From contig NZ_WKJO01000002.1 in NCBI RefSeq assembly GCF_009674605.1, positions 248,001-312,000 of the forward strand: a DNA stretch of 64,000 nucleotides, in the 5' to 3' direction. Made by a program: the position numbers and the translations under genes. Under the pieces are notes generated by a model, which saw nothing but the letters and a program-made list of their open reading frames with translations, made no database searches and was not told the origin of the DNA. The stretch comes from Haloferax litoreum. GTDB taxonomy: Archaea > Halobacteriota > Halobacteria > Halobacteriales > Haloferacaceae. Below, in pieces: positions 34,884 to 43,749 of the stretch (position 1 is its first letter; every line of letters starts with the position of its first letter).

Positions 34884-35762
34884 TCACGTCGTCGTCAGCA
34901 CTGCCATCTCTGCTCGGGCGACAAGACGGGCAGTCGTGCTTCCGAGGAATCGTTCGGTTCCCGCACTTCGACCACGCGTCCCCATCGTGATGACGTCGGT
35001 ATCGACCCCGGTCGCATACGCGAGAATCTCGTCTTCGGGGACGCCGCGGAGGACATCAGTCGTCACCGGGAGGTTCCGGTCTCGGGCTTCTGCTGCAAGT
35101 TCGTTGACGGCCCGTTCCCCGCCTCGTTTGAGGAGTCCTACGATACTCCGCGGCGCGTCTTGGAACCCATACGTCGTCGTATCGACGACGTACACCACGT
35201 GGACGTGTGCACCGTATCGCTCGGCAATTTCCAGCCCGTGTTCTGCTGCGCGCATCGCGGCGTCGCTGCCGTCCGTCGGCACGACGACGTGATTGTACAT
35301 CGTGTATCCATCACGTGAAAGCTCTGTCTCTGTATCGAGGCGCACGGCCAACACGGGAACATCCGAGAACGTCACCACACGCTGTGTCGTGCTTCCCAAT
35401 CCAGATTCGCTGCGGCCGGTCTCACCGTGTGTCCCCATCACGACGAGGTCGATGTCGTTCTCACGTGAATAGTCGAGAATGGCGCGGTGAGGGATTCCTT
35501 CCGCGACGGTCCGAACCGTCTCGATTCCGTGGTTCGTCGCTTGGGTGGCGACTCGCTGTGTCGCATCTCTGCCACGCTTTTCAGAATACTGCCGGACTTC
35601 AGTTCGGTCCACGGAGGTCAACGTCGGCGGTTCGGGACTGGTGTCGACCACGTGGAGGACGTGGACAGTCGCATCCTCGATACGAGCGAAGTCGAGAGCA
35701 CGGCCGATTGCCCCCTCGGCACCACCACCCCCGTCGATTGGGACGAGTATCTGGTCGTACAT
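34884..35762 (-). CDS. two-domain universal stress protein (UspA family)
   Basis: A 292-residue protein made of two tandem Usp domains. Each begins with a Usp strand (YDQILVPIDGGGGAEGAIGR and MYNHVVVPTDGSDAAMRAAE) and the first ends with VVMGTHGETGRSESGLGSTT, the second with ITMGTRGRSAGTERFLGSTT, giving the ATP-binding G-x2-G-x9-G-S/T pattern in both. The start is ATG 35762, with a GTG one codon earlier. It is probably cytoplasmic and stress-induced. A zinc-finger gene follows at once. Confidence 0.9.
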   Translation of the reverse strand: MYDQILVPIDGGGGAEGAIGRALDFARIEDATVHVLHVVDTSPEPPTLTSVDRTEVRQYSEKRGRDATQRVATQATNHGIETVRTVAEGIPHRAILDYSRENDIDLVVMGTHGETGRSESGLGSTTQRVVTFSDVPVLAVRLDTETELSRDGYTMYNHVVVPTDGSDAAMRAAEHGLEIAERYGAHVHVVYVVDTTTYGFQDAPRSIVGLLKRGGERAVNELAAEARDRNLPVTTDVLRGVPEDEILAYATGVDTDVITMGTRGRSAGTERFLGSTTARLVARAEMAVLTTT

Positions 35763-35917
35763 CACAGTTCACGGTAGGAGTGCGAGGGGCAAATAGACTC
35801 ACCAACTGTCTGTCATTCTATTATTGTGGTCAGTTCGAGAGCGGACCCGAGACGACTATCGGGAGTTCAAAAAGAGACCGACGCGGCCGAAGCCGACGGC
35901 GATACAGCCCTAGTCGA

Positions 35918-36994
35918 CTATTCGTTCGGTTTGACTAGGATTTTGACGTGGTCGCTCGCTGGGTCGATGAGTCGGTCGAACCCCTCTTCGACGAGTTCAT
36001 CCAAGCCGATTCGGTCGGTGATGAACGGGTCGGGGTCGAGTCGGCCATCACCGAGCATCTCGATGACCATCCCGTACTCTTCGTCAGAGCGAGGTCCACC
36101 GAGGTACGCGAGCGTCCCGGTCACGGTTCGCTCCCCGAGAACGACGTTGTTCAGGTGCGTGCTCGCCTCCTCTTCCCAGATACTCACGACAGTCGTGGTA
36201 CCGCTGGGACGCGTACTTTGAACGGCGTCGTTGAACGAGGCTTCGACACCCGCAACCTCGAACGATACGTCGACACCACCATCGGTGTTCGAGGTGATGT
36301 ACTCGACAGCATTCGTGCTCGATGGGTCGACGAGTACATCGGCACCACAGTCCGCCGCACGTTCGCGTCTCGCCTGTCGTGGTTCGGAAACGTAGATGGT
36401 GCCTGCACCTGCCGCACGGGCGGCTTGAATCACTGCCAGCCCAATCGGGCCACTCCCGAAGACGGCGACCGAGTCACCAGCCTGCAATCCAGACCGACGG
36501 ACTGCGTGTAAGCCGACACTCAACGGTTCGACCAACGCTCCGTATTCGACGGGCACGTCGTCGCCGAGCGGAACAGCGTGATGTTCGTCGACGACGACGC
36601 TCTGCGCGAACCCTCCGTTCCCCCCCGAGAGGCCGAGGAATCCTATCGAGTCGCAGATGTGGTAATTCCCCTCTCGGCACTGCCGGCACTCGCCACAACT
36701 GAGGATTGGGTTAATCGCTACTGCGTCGCCCGCTTCGAGGTCCGTCACCGACTCACCAACATCGGTGATGACCCCACTGTACTCGTGACCCATCCGAATC
36801 GGTGCCGTCTCCTGTGAGAGCGGGTGTGGTTCGTCCCGCGGGACGAAAATCGGTCCCGCAGTGTACTCGTGAAGGTCAGACCCACAGATGCCGCACGAAT
36901 CAACCTCGATTCGAACTTGGCCTGGTCCGACGGTATCTTCCTCGACGTCCTCGACACGGATATCTTTCCGGTCGTAGTATAGCGCTGCTCGCAT
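35918..36994 (-). CDS. zinc-dependent alcohol dehydrogenase, butanediol/sorbitol dehydrogenase-like
   Basis: A 358-residue MDR-family dehydrogenase. Catalytic zinc ligands are Cys37, His70 and Glu71 (CGICGSD; MGHEYSG). The structural zinc loop has Cys100, Cys103, Cys106 and Cys114. The nucleotide-binding motif is VFGSGPIGLAV, followed by Glu at the end of the next strand (IYVSEPRQARR), which hints at NAD rather than NADP. Sequence features (EYTAGPIFVP, HPLS..APIRMGHEYSG) match the 2,3-butanediol dehydrogenase group. It is monocistronic, with an AT-rich upstream region (37000-37080) likely to hold its promoter. Confidence 0.9.
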   Translation of the reverse strand: MRAALYYDRKDIRVEDVEEDTVGPGQVRIEVDSCGICGSDLHEYTAGPIFVPRDEPHPLSQETAPIRMGHEYSGVITDVGESVTDLEAGDAVAINPILSCGECRQCREGNYHICDSIGFLGLSGGNGGFAQSVVVDEHHAVPLGDDVPVEYGALVEPLSVGLHAVRRSGLQAGDSVAVFGSGPIGLAVIQAARAAGAGTIYVSEPRQARRERAADCGADVLVDPSSTNAVEYITSNTDGGVDVSFEVAGVEASFNDAVQSTRPSGTTTVVSIWEEEASTHLNNVVLGERTVTGTLAYLGGPRSDEEYGMVIEMLGDGRLDPDPFITDRIGLDELVEEGFDRLIDPASDHVKILVKPNE

Positions 36995-37143
36995 AACAGT
37001 TTATTATTGCTGTTATTCGCATTAAATGTTCTAGCAGGAACCAAACTATTATCTGACCGTTTTATTCAATAAATTAACACTGTCACGGGACACGGAACGA
37101 TTGCTGACAACGGGTATCGTTGTTTTCCAAGACAGAGTTCCAA

Positions 37144-37821
37144 CTAGCGCTGGTCGAGGAGCGTGTCTATTCGCTCGGTTCCAACCTCGACGTACCCGCC
37201 ATGGAAGCAAAATGTGTGTTCGATTTCGAGGGAAGCGATTGCTTCGACACTCTCCCACGCCATCTCGAAGTCGAGAGTCACGTCCTCTCGTGGCCCGACG
37301 AGTTCCCCCTCTACCACGTTGAGTGCATCCCCTGCCACGAGTAGTCGGTCTTCGGGGAAGTAGTACGACGTGTGTCCGGGCGTGTGGCCCGGGGTGTGAA
37401 TAGCGTTCATCGGACCAGCGATGGTTGCGAAGGTTTCGCCGCCAGCCAGTCGAACGTCGACTGTCGTTGGTTCGAGTCGTATCGACTGCCCACCGCCTGA
37501 TTTGAGTGGTTCCATGTCTCCTTCCAAGTATGGCGTTTCATCTTCGTGGGTGAAGACGACGGCGTCGGTGTGGTCGACCACTGCTGCGAGACACCCAGCG
37601 TGGTCGAAGTCGTGATGCGTGACGACGACTGCCCACGTGTCGCCGACTTCGAGTCCATTCTCCGCCAGTGCAGCAGACAGGTCGTCGAGTCCGTCTGGAA
37701 GGCCGACATCCAAGAGGAGAACACCGTGTCGCGTCTCGACTGCAACAGGGCTAAGAGTTATTTTCTGATCACCGAGCGATACGTCGAGTGGGAGACCGTA
37801 CACACCAGTCGTGAGTTCCAT
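37144..37821 (-). CDS. metallo-beta-lactamase-fold hydrolase
   Basis: A 225-residue MBL-superfamily protein. The metal motif is VVVTHHDFDHAGCL at residues 65-78 (HHDxDH, a known variant of HxHxDH), followed by IHTPGHTPGHTSYYFPE with the third-site His and RLLVAGDAL with the bridging Asp. The final FCFHGGYVEVG carries a late His. The substrate may be a thioester, lactone or other ester; this cannot be read. It stands alone, with 300 bp to the dehydrogenase start. Confidence 0.87.
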   Translation of the reverse strand: MELTTGVYGLPLDVSLGDQKITLSPVAVETRHGVLLLDVGLPDGLDDLSAALAENGLEVGDTWAVVVTHHDFDHAGCLAAVVDHTDAVVFTHEDETPYLEGDMEPLKSGGGQSIRLEPTTVDVRLAGGETFATIAGPMNAIHTPGHTPGHTSYYFPEDRLLVAGDALNVVEGELVGPREDVTLDFEMAWESVEAIASLEIEHTFCFHGGYVEVGTERIDTLLDQR

Positions 37822-38000
37822 GTCACTGTATGGATGGCCATCCGCTTGAATCGTGACGCAGTTTGGGCGACAAGATAGCCACTCTCCGGCTCATCAGATG
37901 TCCGAGGTCGCTGTGTGACGGTTCCAAAAAACCGAAGTCGGTGACCCGCGCCCACGAGTACGGGTCAACGAGAAGTCGTGACGTGAGGTGACGACCTGAG

Positions 38001-38603
38001 CTATTCGAAGAGTTCGACGGCCTGCTCGTAGCGGGCCGACGGTTCGTCCCAGTCGACGACCTCGAAGAACGCACTGACGAAGTCGCCACGTGCCGGACCG
38101 TAATCGTAGTAGTAGGAGTGTTCCCAGACGTCGAGGGCGAGGATGGGGTGACTGCCCCAGAGCGCGCCCTGGTCGTGCTTGTCGACTACGACGTTGCGAA
38201 GTTGGTTCGAGAACGAGTCGTAGACGAGGAGCGCCCAGCCACCGGCAGCGCCGGCAGCAGCCTCGAACTCGCCCTTCCAAGCTTCGTAGGAACCGAAGTC
38301 CTCCGCGATGCGGTCCGCGAGCGCACCCACCGGTTCAGCACCACCGTCGGCGGACATGTTCTGCCAGAAGAGGTCGTGCAGAATGTGACCGGAGCCGTTG
38401 TGCGTGACGTTGCGGAGCGCACCTGCAGAGGAGCTGAAGTCCCCCGCATCGCGGTTTTCGGCCAGCGTTTCTTCGGCCGCGTTCCATCCGTTGACGTAGC
38501 CCTGATGGTGGGTGTCGTGGTGCCAGGTGAGAACTTGTTCGGAGATGTGTGGTTCGAGTGCGTCGTAGTCGTACGGAAGCGGGTCGAGTTCGTAGTCAGA
38601 CAT
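38001..38603 (-). CDS. sod: manganese/iron superoxide dismutase
   Basis: A 200-residue Fe/Mn-type superoxide dismutase. The start is ATG 38603 (MSDYELDPLPYDYDALEPHI), the normal haloarchaeal N terminus; seven upstream codons are spurious. Metal ligands are His28 (LTWHHDTHHQGYVNG), a second His in NGSGHILHDLFWQNM, and Asp and His of LALDVWEHSYYYDYG. DKHDQGALWGSHP marks the haloarchaeal Mn-type group. It removes superoxide in the cytoplasm. The gene stands alone and diverges from the pirin gene. Confidence 0.95.
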   Translation of the reverse strand: MSDYELDPLPYDYDALEPHISEQVLTWHHDTHHQGYVNGWNAAEETLAENRDAGDFSSSAGALRNVTHNGSGHILHDLFWQNMSADGGAEPVGALADRIAEDFGSYEAWKGEFEAAAGAAGGWALLVYDSFSNQLRNVVVDKHDQGALWGSHPILALDVWEHSYYYDYGPARGDFVSAFFEVVDWDEPSARYEQAVELFE

Positions 38604-38768
38604 TGGAAATTCCATCTGATACACTGCACTGCAAGCACATGTAGCTTCCCTGAATTCGATTTACGTAGCCGTAGTGATATGTCCTGACCAGTGATTCTAG
38701 GGAGATGAGTCCCCAATAGCAACTTCCGGTAGCGCACCGATTAATTGTGGCCAGTACCAAGTTTACAC

Positions 38769-39521
38769 GTGAATTTCGACGAGACACCGGACACACGGCG
38801 TACAGGGGCGATTTCTGGGGAGGACGTTCGCCACGGAACAGGAGTCAACTCGAATCGGGCCTTTCCGACGAACAACTACCCCTCAAACCTCGACCCATTT
38901 GTCCTGTTCGAGCGGTTCTACATCGACCCGGAGACTGGGTTCCCGATGCACCCGCACCGTGGGTTCGAGATCGTCTCGTACATGCTGGGCGGTGGAATGG
39001 ACCACGAAGACTCACTCGGTGTCTCTCACACCGCATCCGAAGGCGACGTGATGCGAATTACGGCGGGGCGGGGTATCCGCCATTCCGAGTTTCCAGCCGG
39101 TGGCGAGGCGTGTAACGGCCTCCAACTGTGGGTGAACCTTCCCCGTGAAGCCAAGACTGTCGAACCGGACTACGCGGACGCGAGCGGTGACGAACTCCCG
39201 ACTGAGCAAGTCGACGGCGCGACTGTTACGACCGTCATCGGGGACGGGTCTCCCATCGAACTCGAAACGCCGATGGAGTACCTGGACGTTCACGTCGACG
39301 ACGCGTGGACGTGGGACATCTCCGAAGGGTGGACGGGGTTCCTCTACGGTGTCTCGGGGACAGGAACAGTCGATGAAGAGCACTTTGAAAGTGGAGACGT
39401 GTTCACCGTGCGCGACGCACAGAGAGTCGACATTCGCACCAACGACGCACTCCGCTTCGTCGCCGTTTCTGGCCGACCACACGGTGAACCGATACGTCAG
39501 CGCGGACCGTTTGTGCTGTGA
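38769..39521 (+). CDS. pirin-family bicupin protein
   Basis: A 250-residue protein from GTG 38769 (an upstream TTG at 38745 is less likely). The N-terminal cupin carries the pirin metal motif HPHRGFEIVSYMLGG, then DVMRITAGRGIRHSE with two more metal-ligand positions (His and Glu), and NGLQLWVNLPREAKTVEP. The C-terminal cupin (LDVHVDDAWTWDI onward) is degenerate, as usual. Members include quercetinase-like dioxygenases and redox sensors. It diverges from the superoxide dismutase gene, so a shared oxidative-stress context is plausible. Confidence 0.9.
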   Translation: MNFDETPDTRRTGAISGEDVRHGTGVNSNRAFPTNNYPSNLDPFVLFERFYIDPETGFPMHPHRGFEIVSYMLGGGMDHEDSLGVSHTASEGDVMRITAGRGIRHSEFPAGGEACNGLQLWVNLPREAKTVEPDYADASGDELPTEQVDGATVTTVIGDGSPIELETPMEYLDVHVDDAWTWDISEGWTGFLYGVSGTGTVDEEHFESGDVFTVRDAQRVDIRTNDALRFVAVSGRPHGEPIRQRGPFVL

Positions 39522-39600
39522 GTCCAGTGTTCGGGACGCGGAGTCCTCTGGGACGAGTTAGCGTGAAGTATCCGAGGAGAATCCCAATCGCATCCGACAC

Positions 39601-40638
39601 TCAGATTCCTTTTATCACGTTCGTCAGGCCAATCGTCTCGGCGACCACCCAGAAGATAAACAGAATATACGCGAGAAGGAGTGCGTAGGATTCGAGCCTC
39701 GTCAGCCTAAGGTCGGTTCGTAGGATAGCGAACAGGAACACGGTTGCGAGGGTCAAGACACCCATCATCGGGACTGCAACCGCGAAGTCGACTGGGACAC
39801 TCCCAACGATGAGCACACCCACAGGAATCGCGACCAGCAGGTCGAACGTGTTCGACCCGAGAACGTTTCCGAGACTCGTCGCACCCCTGTTGTCCTGCGC
39901 AGACCGGACACTGACGATCATATCCGGGAGACTCGTCGCGGCAGCGATTATCGTCACTCCTGCGAGGAACTCCGGGATTCCGAAGGTCTGGCCGAGTGAC
40001 TCGACGCTCCCGACCAGTTGTTCGACCGCCAAGAGGATGACGAGTAGTCCGACGGCGAGTCGTCCCCATTGGCGAGTTACAGTGATTCCATCGGTGACGA
40101 ACTCACCCTCGTAGTCGCCGACATCCTGCCACTGTATGAACAGATACAGTCCATACAGGAGCAAGGGAATCAATGCGAGTGGGCGAGTAATCAACCCAGC
40201 AAGTTCTGGGCCGTCCGGGACAGGCACGTAGATTACCGCAAGGGCGAACGTGACCACGAGTGCCGAGACTGCAATCATGTAGAACTGCGCCTCCTTGTAA
40301 ACGATTGTACGACTAGCTTCGAGGTCATCTTCGGTAGCCAACCCCGAGAGTGCTGGAATCACGAGTATATTGAAGATAGCAGAGCCAACGATTGCGCCGA
40401 CACCCATGTTGAACGCACCGTTGAGGGCCGTGAAGACGACGCTCGTGAACTCTGGAAAGCTCGAACCGACCGCGACGACGACCGACCCCTGAACGACCGC
40501 TGGAAGCCCGTAATAAGCCGAGAGTTTCTCGGCAGATTCTTCGAGCCAACCACTCCCAAACCAAATCAACCCGCTCGCAACGAGAATCGTAACGACATCG
40601 AACAGTGGAGAGTCGGGGAGCACACCACCGAGAGGCAT
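39601..40638 (-). CDS. sodium/calcium exchanger (CaCA family)
   Basis: A 345-residue transporter from ATG 40638 (a GTG 13 codons earlier is possible). The two inverted alpha repeats are clear: GSSFPEFTSVVFTALNG with GAIVGSAIFN in helices 2-3, and AATSLPDMIVSVRSA with SLGNVLGSNTFDLL in helices 7-8. The first carries Glu (PEFTSV) and the second Asp (PDMIVS) at the ion site. A central loop of about 35 residues is short, so it lacks a calcium-regulation domain. It would export Ca2+ in exchange for Na+ or H+. Confidence 0.88.
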   Translation of the reverse strand: MPLGGVLPDSPLFDVVTILVASGLIWFGSGWLEESAEKLSAYYGLPAVVQGSVVVAVGSSFPEFTSVVFTALNGAFNMGVGAIVGSAIFNILVIPALSGLATEDDLEASRTIVYKEAQFYMIAVSALVVTFALAVIYVPVPDGPELAGLITRPLALIPLLLYGLYLFIQWQDVGDYEGEFVTDGITVTRQWGRLAVGLLVILLAVEQLVGSVESLGQTFGIPEFLAGVTIIAAATSLPDMIVSVRSAQDNRGATSLGNVLGSNTFDLLVAIPVGVLIVGSVPVDFAVAVPMMGVLTLATVFLFAILRTDLRLTRLESYALLLAYILFIFWVVAETIGLTNVIKGI

Positions 40639-40837
40639 TGGTAGGTTCCGATACAGTGAATTGATAGAAGAAGCCACCGAGTCTCACGCTTCAGTCGTTT
40701 TACGCTGGTATCGAGGGGTGTGACGCTTCAGTCTTCGATGTAGATTTGTTCAGAAGGTACCTCGCCCAGTGAGTCGTTCGGAAGGTGCCATACAGTGAAT
40801 AGACTTCATACGAGGGTTCGTCCAGATGTCGCACCAC

Positions 40838-41269
40838 TCATCGCTTCGATTCGTCGATTTTCGGATGCCGCTCGAGTTGCTGTGGGTCCGTGTCGGGGGA
40901 GAGCGACACTGCCTCAATTTCGACGACGTCTTTCACTGTTCTCATTCCACCGATCCCTGGCACGACCAGTCGCGGGTTTTCTAACGCCTCACCATCTCGT
41001 TCGACCGCCAAGAGACCCGACATCGCATCCCCGATAGCGACGTAGACGTGACAGTCGTCAGCAGAGGTGACAGCGAGGTGGGTCGTTTCCGAAGGAGAAC
41101 CGGCAACCTCGACGATGGACTCCAGAGGGACACCGACCCACGTGGACTCGTGCTGTGGACCGGACGCGCACGTGACTGCGACGTCTCGAGTCACGTGTGG
41201 GAGTTCAGATATCTCCTCTTGGTCGAGTTCTGCCTTCTCGCGCCCTCGAACGAGTACCGGCGTGGTCAT
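40838..41269 (-). CDS. small molybdopterin-dependent (sulfite-oxidase-like) domain protein
   Basis: A 143-residue protein covering most of the oxidoreductase molybdopterin-binding fold. Marks: VTRDVAVTCASGPQHESTWVGVPLESIVE, with Cys at the position of the Mo-ligating cysteine, then VTSADDCHVYVAIGDAMSG and NPRLVVPGIGGMRTVKDVVE. It is half the usual length and has no signal peptide, so cofactor binding is uncertain; haloarchaea carry short members of this kind. ATG 41269 is chosen over a GTG at 41290. The DNA just upstream is the G-rich repeat array and a Tat-like lipoprotein frame. Confidence 0.75.
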   Translation of the reverse strand: MTTPVLVRGREKAELDQEEISELPHVTRDVAVTCASGPQHESTWVGVPLESIVEVAGSPSETTHLAVTSADDCHVYVAIGDAMSGLLAVERDGEALENPRLVVPGIGGMRTVKDVVEIEAVSLSPDTDPQQLERHPKIDESKR

Positions 41270-41358
41270 TGTTGCGGTAATAATAGACACCAGTCAGTAA
41301 GTAGTTGCGGCCAAGTAGTCGTGTTGCACGACTTGCGAGGGAGGCGTTCTGAAAGTTG

Positions 41359-41590
41359 CGTCAGCGGGGGAGTGGAGGGGTCGTGTGTGGAGCGGTGGAG
41401 GGAGTGTGCGTCAGCGGAGGGGAGTGTGCGTCAGCGGAGGGTTTGGGGGGTTGCGTCAGCGGGGGGGTTTGGGGGATACGTCAGCGGAGGGCTTGGAGGG
41501 ATACGTCAGCGGAGGGTTTGGAGGGTTGTCGTGTGTGGAGTGTTGGAGGGGGTTGCGTCAGCGGAGGGCTTGGAGGGGGGTGCGTCAGCC
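41359..41590 (+). repeat. G-rich tandem repeats, unit about 25 bp
   Basis: The heptamer CGTCAGC recurs at 41359, 41409, 41429, 41454, 41479, 41504, 41556 and 41583, mostly 25 bp apart (spacings 50, 20, 25, 25, 25, 52, 27). Between copies lies GGAGGGTTTGGAGGGAT or variants with runs of three to seven G. The top strand is nearly free of C except in the heptamer. The unit length is not a multiple of three, so it is not selected as protein repeat. G-quadruplex formation on the top strand is possible. Confidence 0.85.
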
Positions 41591-41724
41591 GGGGTCACGG
41601 GTTCGAAACTTCCGTTAGTGGTTTCGTTGGTTGCGTGGCCTGTCTCGCAAGTGTCTGTGCAACCCGCGAGCGCGTCCGATGTCGCGGTTACACCGAGCGA
41701 ACGACGGTTTGTTGTGTTGCACAT
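41506..41724 (-). CDS. candidate short Tat lipoprotein, possibly a remnant
   Basis: A 72-residue frame from ATG 41724. It begins with NRRSLGVTATSDALAGC, which has the twin arginine and lipobox (LAGC, Cys22) of a haloarchaeal Tat lipoprotein, though the hydrophobic stretch is short. The rest is Thr/Pro/Ser-rich and runs into the repeat array, ending at a TGA-free break (LQTLR). It may be the N terminus of an exported protein whose body was lost, or a real small lipoprotein. Confidence 0.4.
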   Translation of the reverse strand: MCNTTNRRSLGVTATSDALAGCTDTCETGHATNETTNGSFEPVTPADAPPSKPSADATPSNTPHTTTLQTLR

Positions 41725-42177
41725 CGCATTCTCCCGTATTCGAGAGGAGTAGATAATGGGGGAGAGTAGTCCCGATAGTTTTCCAGACAACAACCGTTTC
41801 GACTGACTGTTTCGACTGTTTCATTTAGATTAACAGAATGTTTATTGGCCCATCCTTACCAATACATTACATTACACTAGATATCCTAATCACCACTCAA
41901 TTCGGTTCAGTTGCGGATTTTCAATCGTCTCGAACTCGTGACCCTACCGAAAATACAAATTATTTACCCATTATAGTTAAGGTTCGTTGAAATATATTCG
42001 AGTGTCGATAGATAGCAGTTCTCGTCCGGGGCTGGAGAGATCGGGAGCTACCGAAAAACATTATTGAAGATGTGAATATAATACTGGGAAGAATGTTAAA
42101 TAGTTATTCAAAATGGCCCTCAGACAAATAAACAAAACATTATACTCCAAGAGATTCGACAGTCATAGAACGAACAC

Positions 42178-43701
42178 ATGTCTCTCCGAAACGCCTCGTG
42201 GTCTGGGTACGCCCTCTTGGTGGCGTTCCTTCTCGTCTCCGCAGGCGTCACTCCGGTTGCCACTGCGGCGGTAGACGGCGCAGAGATACGTGACATCGAA
42301 TACGCAGGACCAGGCGTAGTCGCGTCTGAGAACGAACAGACGTACGTCACAGCGTGGCAACCAGCGAGCATCACCGTCGTCGTTGCCGCCGAGCAGGGGA
42401 CCTACGACCTCTGTATTGGAACCGAAGGCTCTGAGTCGACGATTCTCGAGTGCACGCAGATGCAAGCGACAGGGAGCGAACAGCGTGTCACGATAGACGT
42501 CGAACAGTGGCCGATGAATGCGACGGGCGAGCAGGTTCTCACTGCCGAGGTTCGGCCGGCAACCGGTGGCGAAGCACTCGCGACGGCGAGTCGACCACTG
42601 GTCGTCCTCCCTGCCGAAGGTGACGCAGACGGGGACGGCCTCGGCAACCAACGAGAACTCGAATACGGGACCAGCATCCGAGTCGCCGACACCGACAACG
42701 ATGGATTAGAAGATGGGGCCGAAGTGAACCGGTTCGAGACGGACCCGACGAACACAGACACCGACGGTGACGAACTCAGCGACGGCGTCGAAGTGAACGA
42801 ACATGGAAGTAACCCGACTGAGGTCGACACCGACGGCGACGGACTCGAAGACGGCGTCGAAGTGACGACGTACGGCAGTGACCCGACGAAAGGAGACACC
42901 GACGGTGACGGCCTCATCGACAACGAAGAAGTCGAGCAGTTCCAGACAGACCCGACTGTAGCCGACACTGACGAAGATGGTCTCGAAGACGGGCCAGAAG
43001 TGAACATCTACGAGACGAGTCCGACAGCGGTAGACACAGACGGTGATGGTCTCACGGACAGCGAAGAATTGACTCGGTACGAGACCAACCCCACCGAAAT
43101 CGACACCGACGGTGACGGACTCGAAGATGGTCGTGAAGTGGCAGTCACCAATACGAACCCGAATCAGGGCGATACAGACGGTGACGGCATCGGCGATGGT
43201 ACCGAAGTCGAAAACGGGACCGACCCGAACGATGCACCAGGTTCTGGTATCAATCCCCTCGGTGTCGGCGTCCAACCGACGGTGGCAATCCTCCTCATCG
43301 GTCTTCTCGCCGTCATCGGCGGTGGTGTCGCCCTCGCAAGTGGCAAGGTAAGTCTGCCGAGCAGAGAGTGGGTGTCGGGCCGTCAGGGTGAACACGGTGG
43401 AGAGACACCACCCACTGGGTCGACTCCGACTCAAGGACAGGTATCGACAGCACACGAGCAAGCCGACCAACCACTCAGCGACGAGGCCCACGTTTTCAAA
43501 CTCCTCGACGAACACGATGGGCAACTTCGTCAGTCCGCAGTCGTCGAAGGGACCGGGTGGTCGAAATCGAAGGTCAGCCGGGTGCTCTCACGGATGGCAG
43601 ACGACGGAGAGATCAAGAAAATCAACATCGGCCGCGAGAACCTCGTCACTCGACCAGACGCCGTCCCGGAACACGCGAAGTCACCGTTCGAAGATATCTA
43701 A
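42178..43701 (+). CDS. transmembrane protein: calcium-binding (TSP3-type) repeats outside, winged helix inside
   Basis: A 507-residue protein. Residues 1-31 are a signal peptide (YALLVAFLLVSAGVTPVATA). Residues 32-145 form a beta domain with two Cys. Residues about 149-354 hold nine repeats of the DTDGDGLEDGxE type spaced about 23 residues, the thrombospondin type 3 or EF-loop calcium motif. A helix at about 365-388 (VAILLIGLLAVIGGGVALA) crosses the membrane. After a Gly/Thr-rich linker, residues 435-500 form a winged helix (HVFKLLDEHDGQLRQSAVVE, WSKSKVSRVLSRMADDGEIK, INIGRENLV). It looks like a one-piece membrane regulator that could link outside calcium or adhesion to transcription (inference). 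Confidence 0.85.
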   Translation: MSLRNASWSGYALLVAFLLVSAGVTPVATAAVDGAEIRDIEYAGPGVVASENEQTYVTAWQPASITVVVAAEQGTYDLCIGTEGSESTILECTQMQATGSEQRVTIDVEQWPMNATGEQVLTAEVRPATGGEALATASRPLVVLPAEGDADGDGLGNQRELEYGTSIRVADTDNDGLEDGAEVNRFETDPTNTDTDGDELSDGVEVNEHGSNPTEVDTDGDGLEDGVEVTTYGSDPTKGDTDGDGLIDNEEVEQFQTDPTVADTDEDGLEDGPEVNIYETSPTAVDTDGDGLTDSEELTRYETNPTEIDTDGDGLEDGREVAVTNTNPNQGDTDGDGIGDGTEVENGTDPNDAPGSGINPLGVGVQPTVAILLIGLLAVIGGGVALASGKVSLPSREWVSGRQGEHGGETPPTGSTPTQGQVSTAHEQADQPLSDEAHVFKLLDEHDGQLRQSAVVEGTGWSKSKVSRVLSRMADDGEIKKINIGRENLVTRPDAVPEHAKSPFEDI

Positions 43702-43749
43702 GTCGCACCCCAGAGTCAGGCTTTTCAGGTACCTTCGATATTCTCTGCC

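Larger units (their letters stand above)
41291..42177. other. 890-bp gap with G-rich repeats and AT-rich right half
   Basis: The left half (41355-41600) is a strand-biased G-rich array; a short Tat-lipoprotein-like frame crosses it (both listed separately). The right half (41820-42177) is AT-rich and has no coding frame of haloarchaeal character; it presumably contains the promoter of the gene at 42178 (AT-rich box CATTATAC near 42138). Confidence 0.6.

Noticed and set aside
41356..41769. Plus-strand frames over the G-rich array (Gly/Arg/Val-rich)
   Set aside because: The 25-bp unit shifts frame at each copy, and the translations have no acidic residues or family features.
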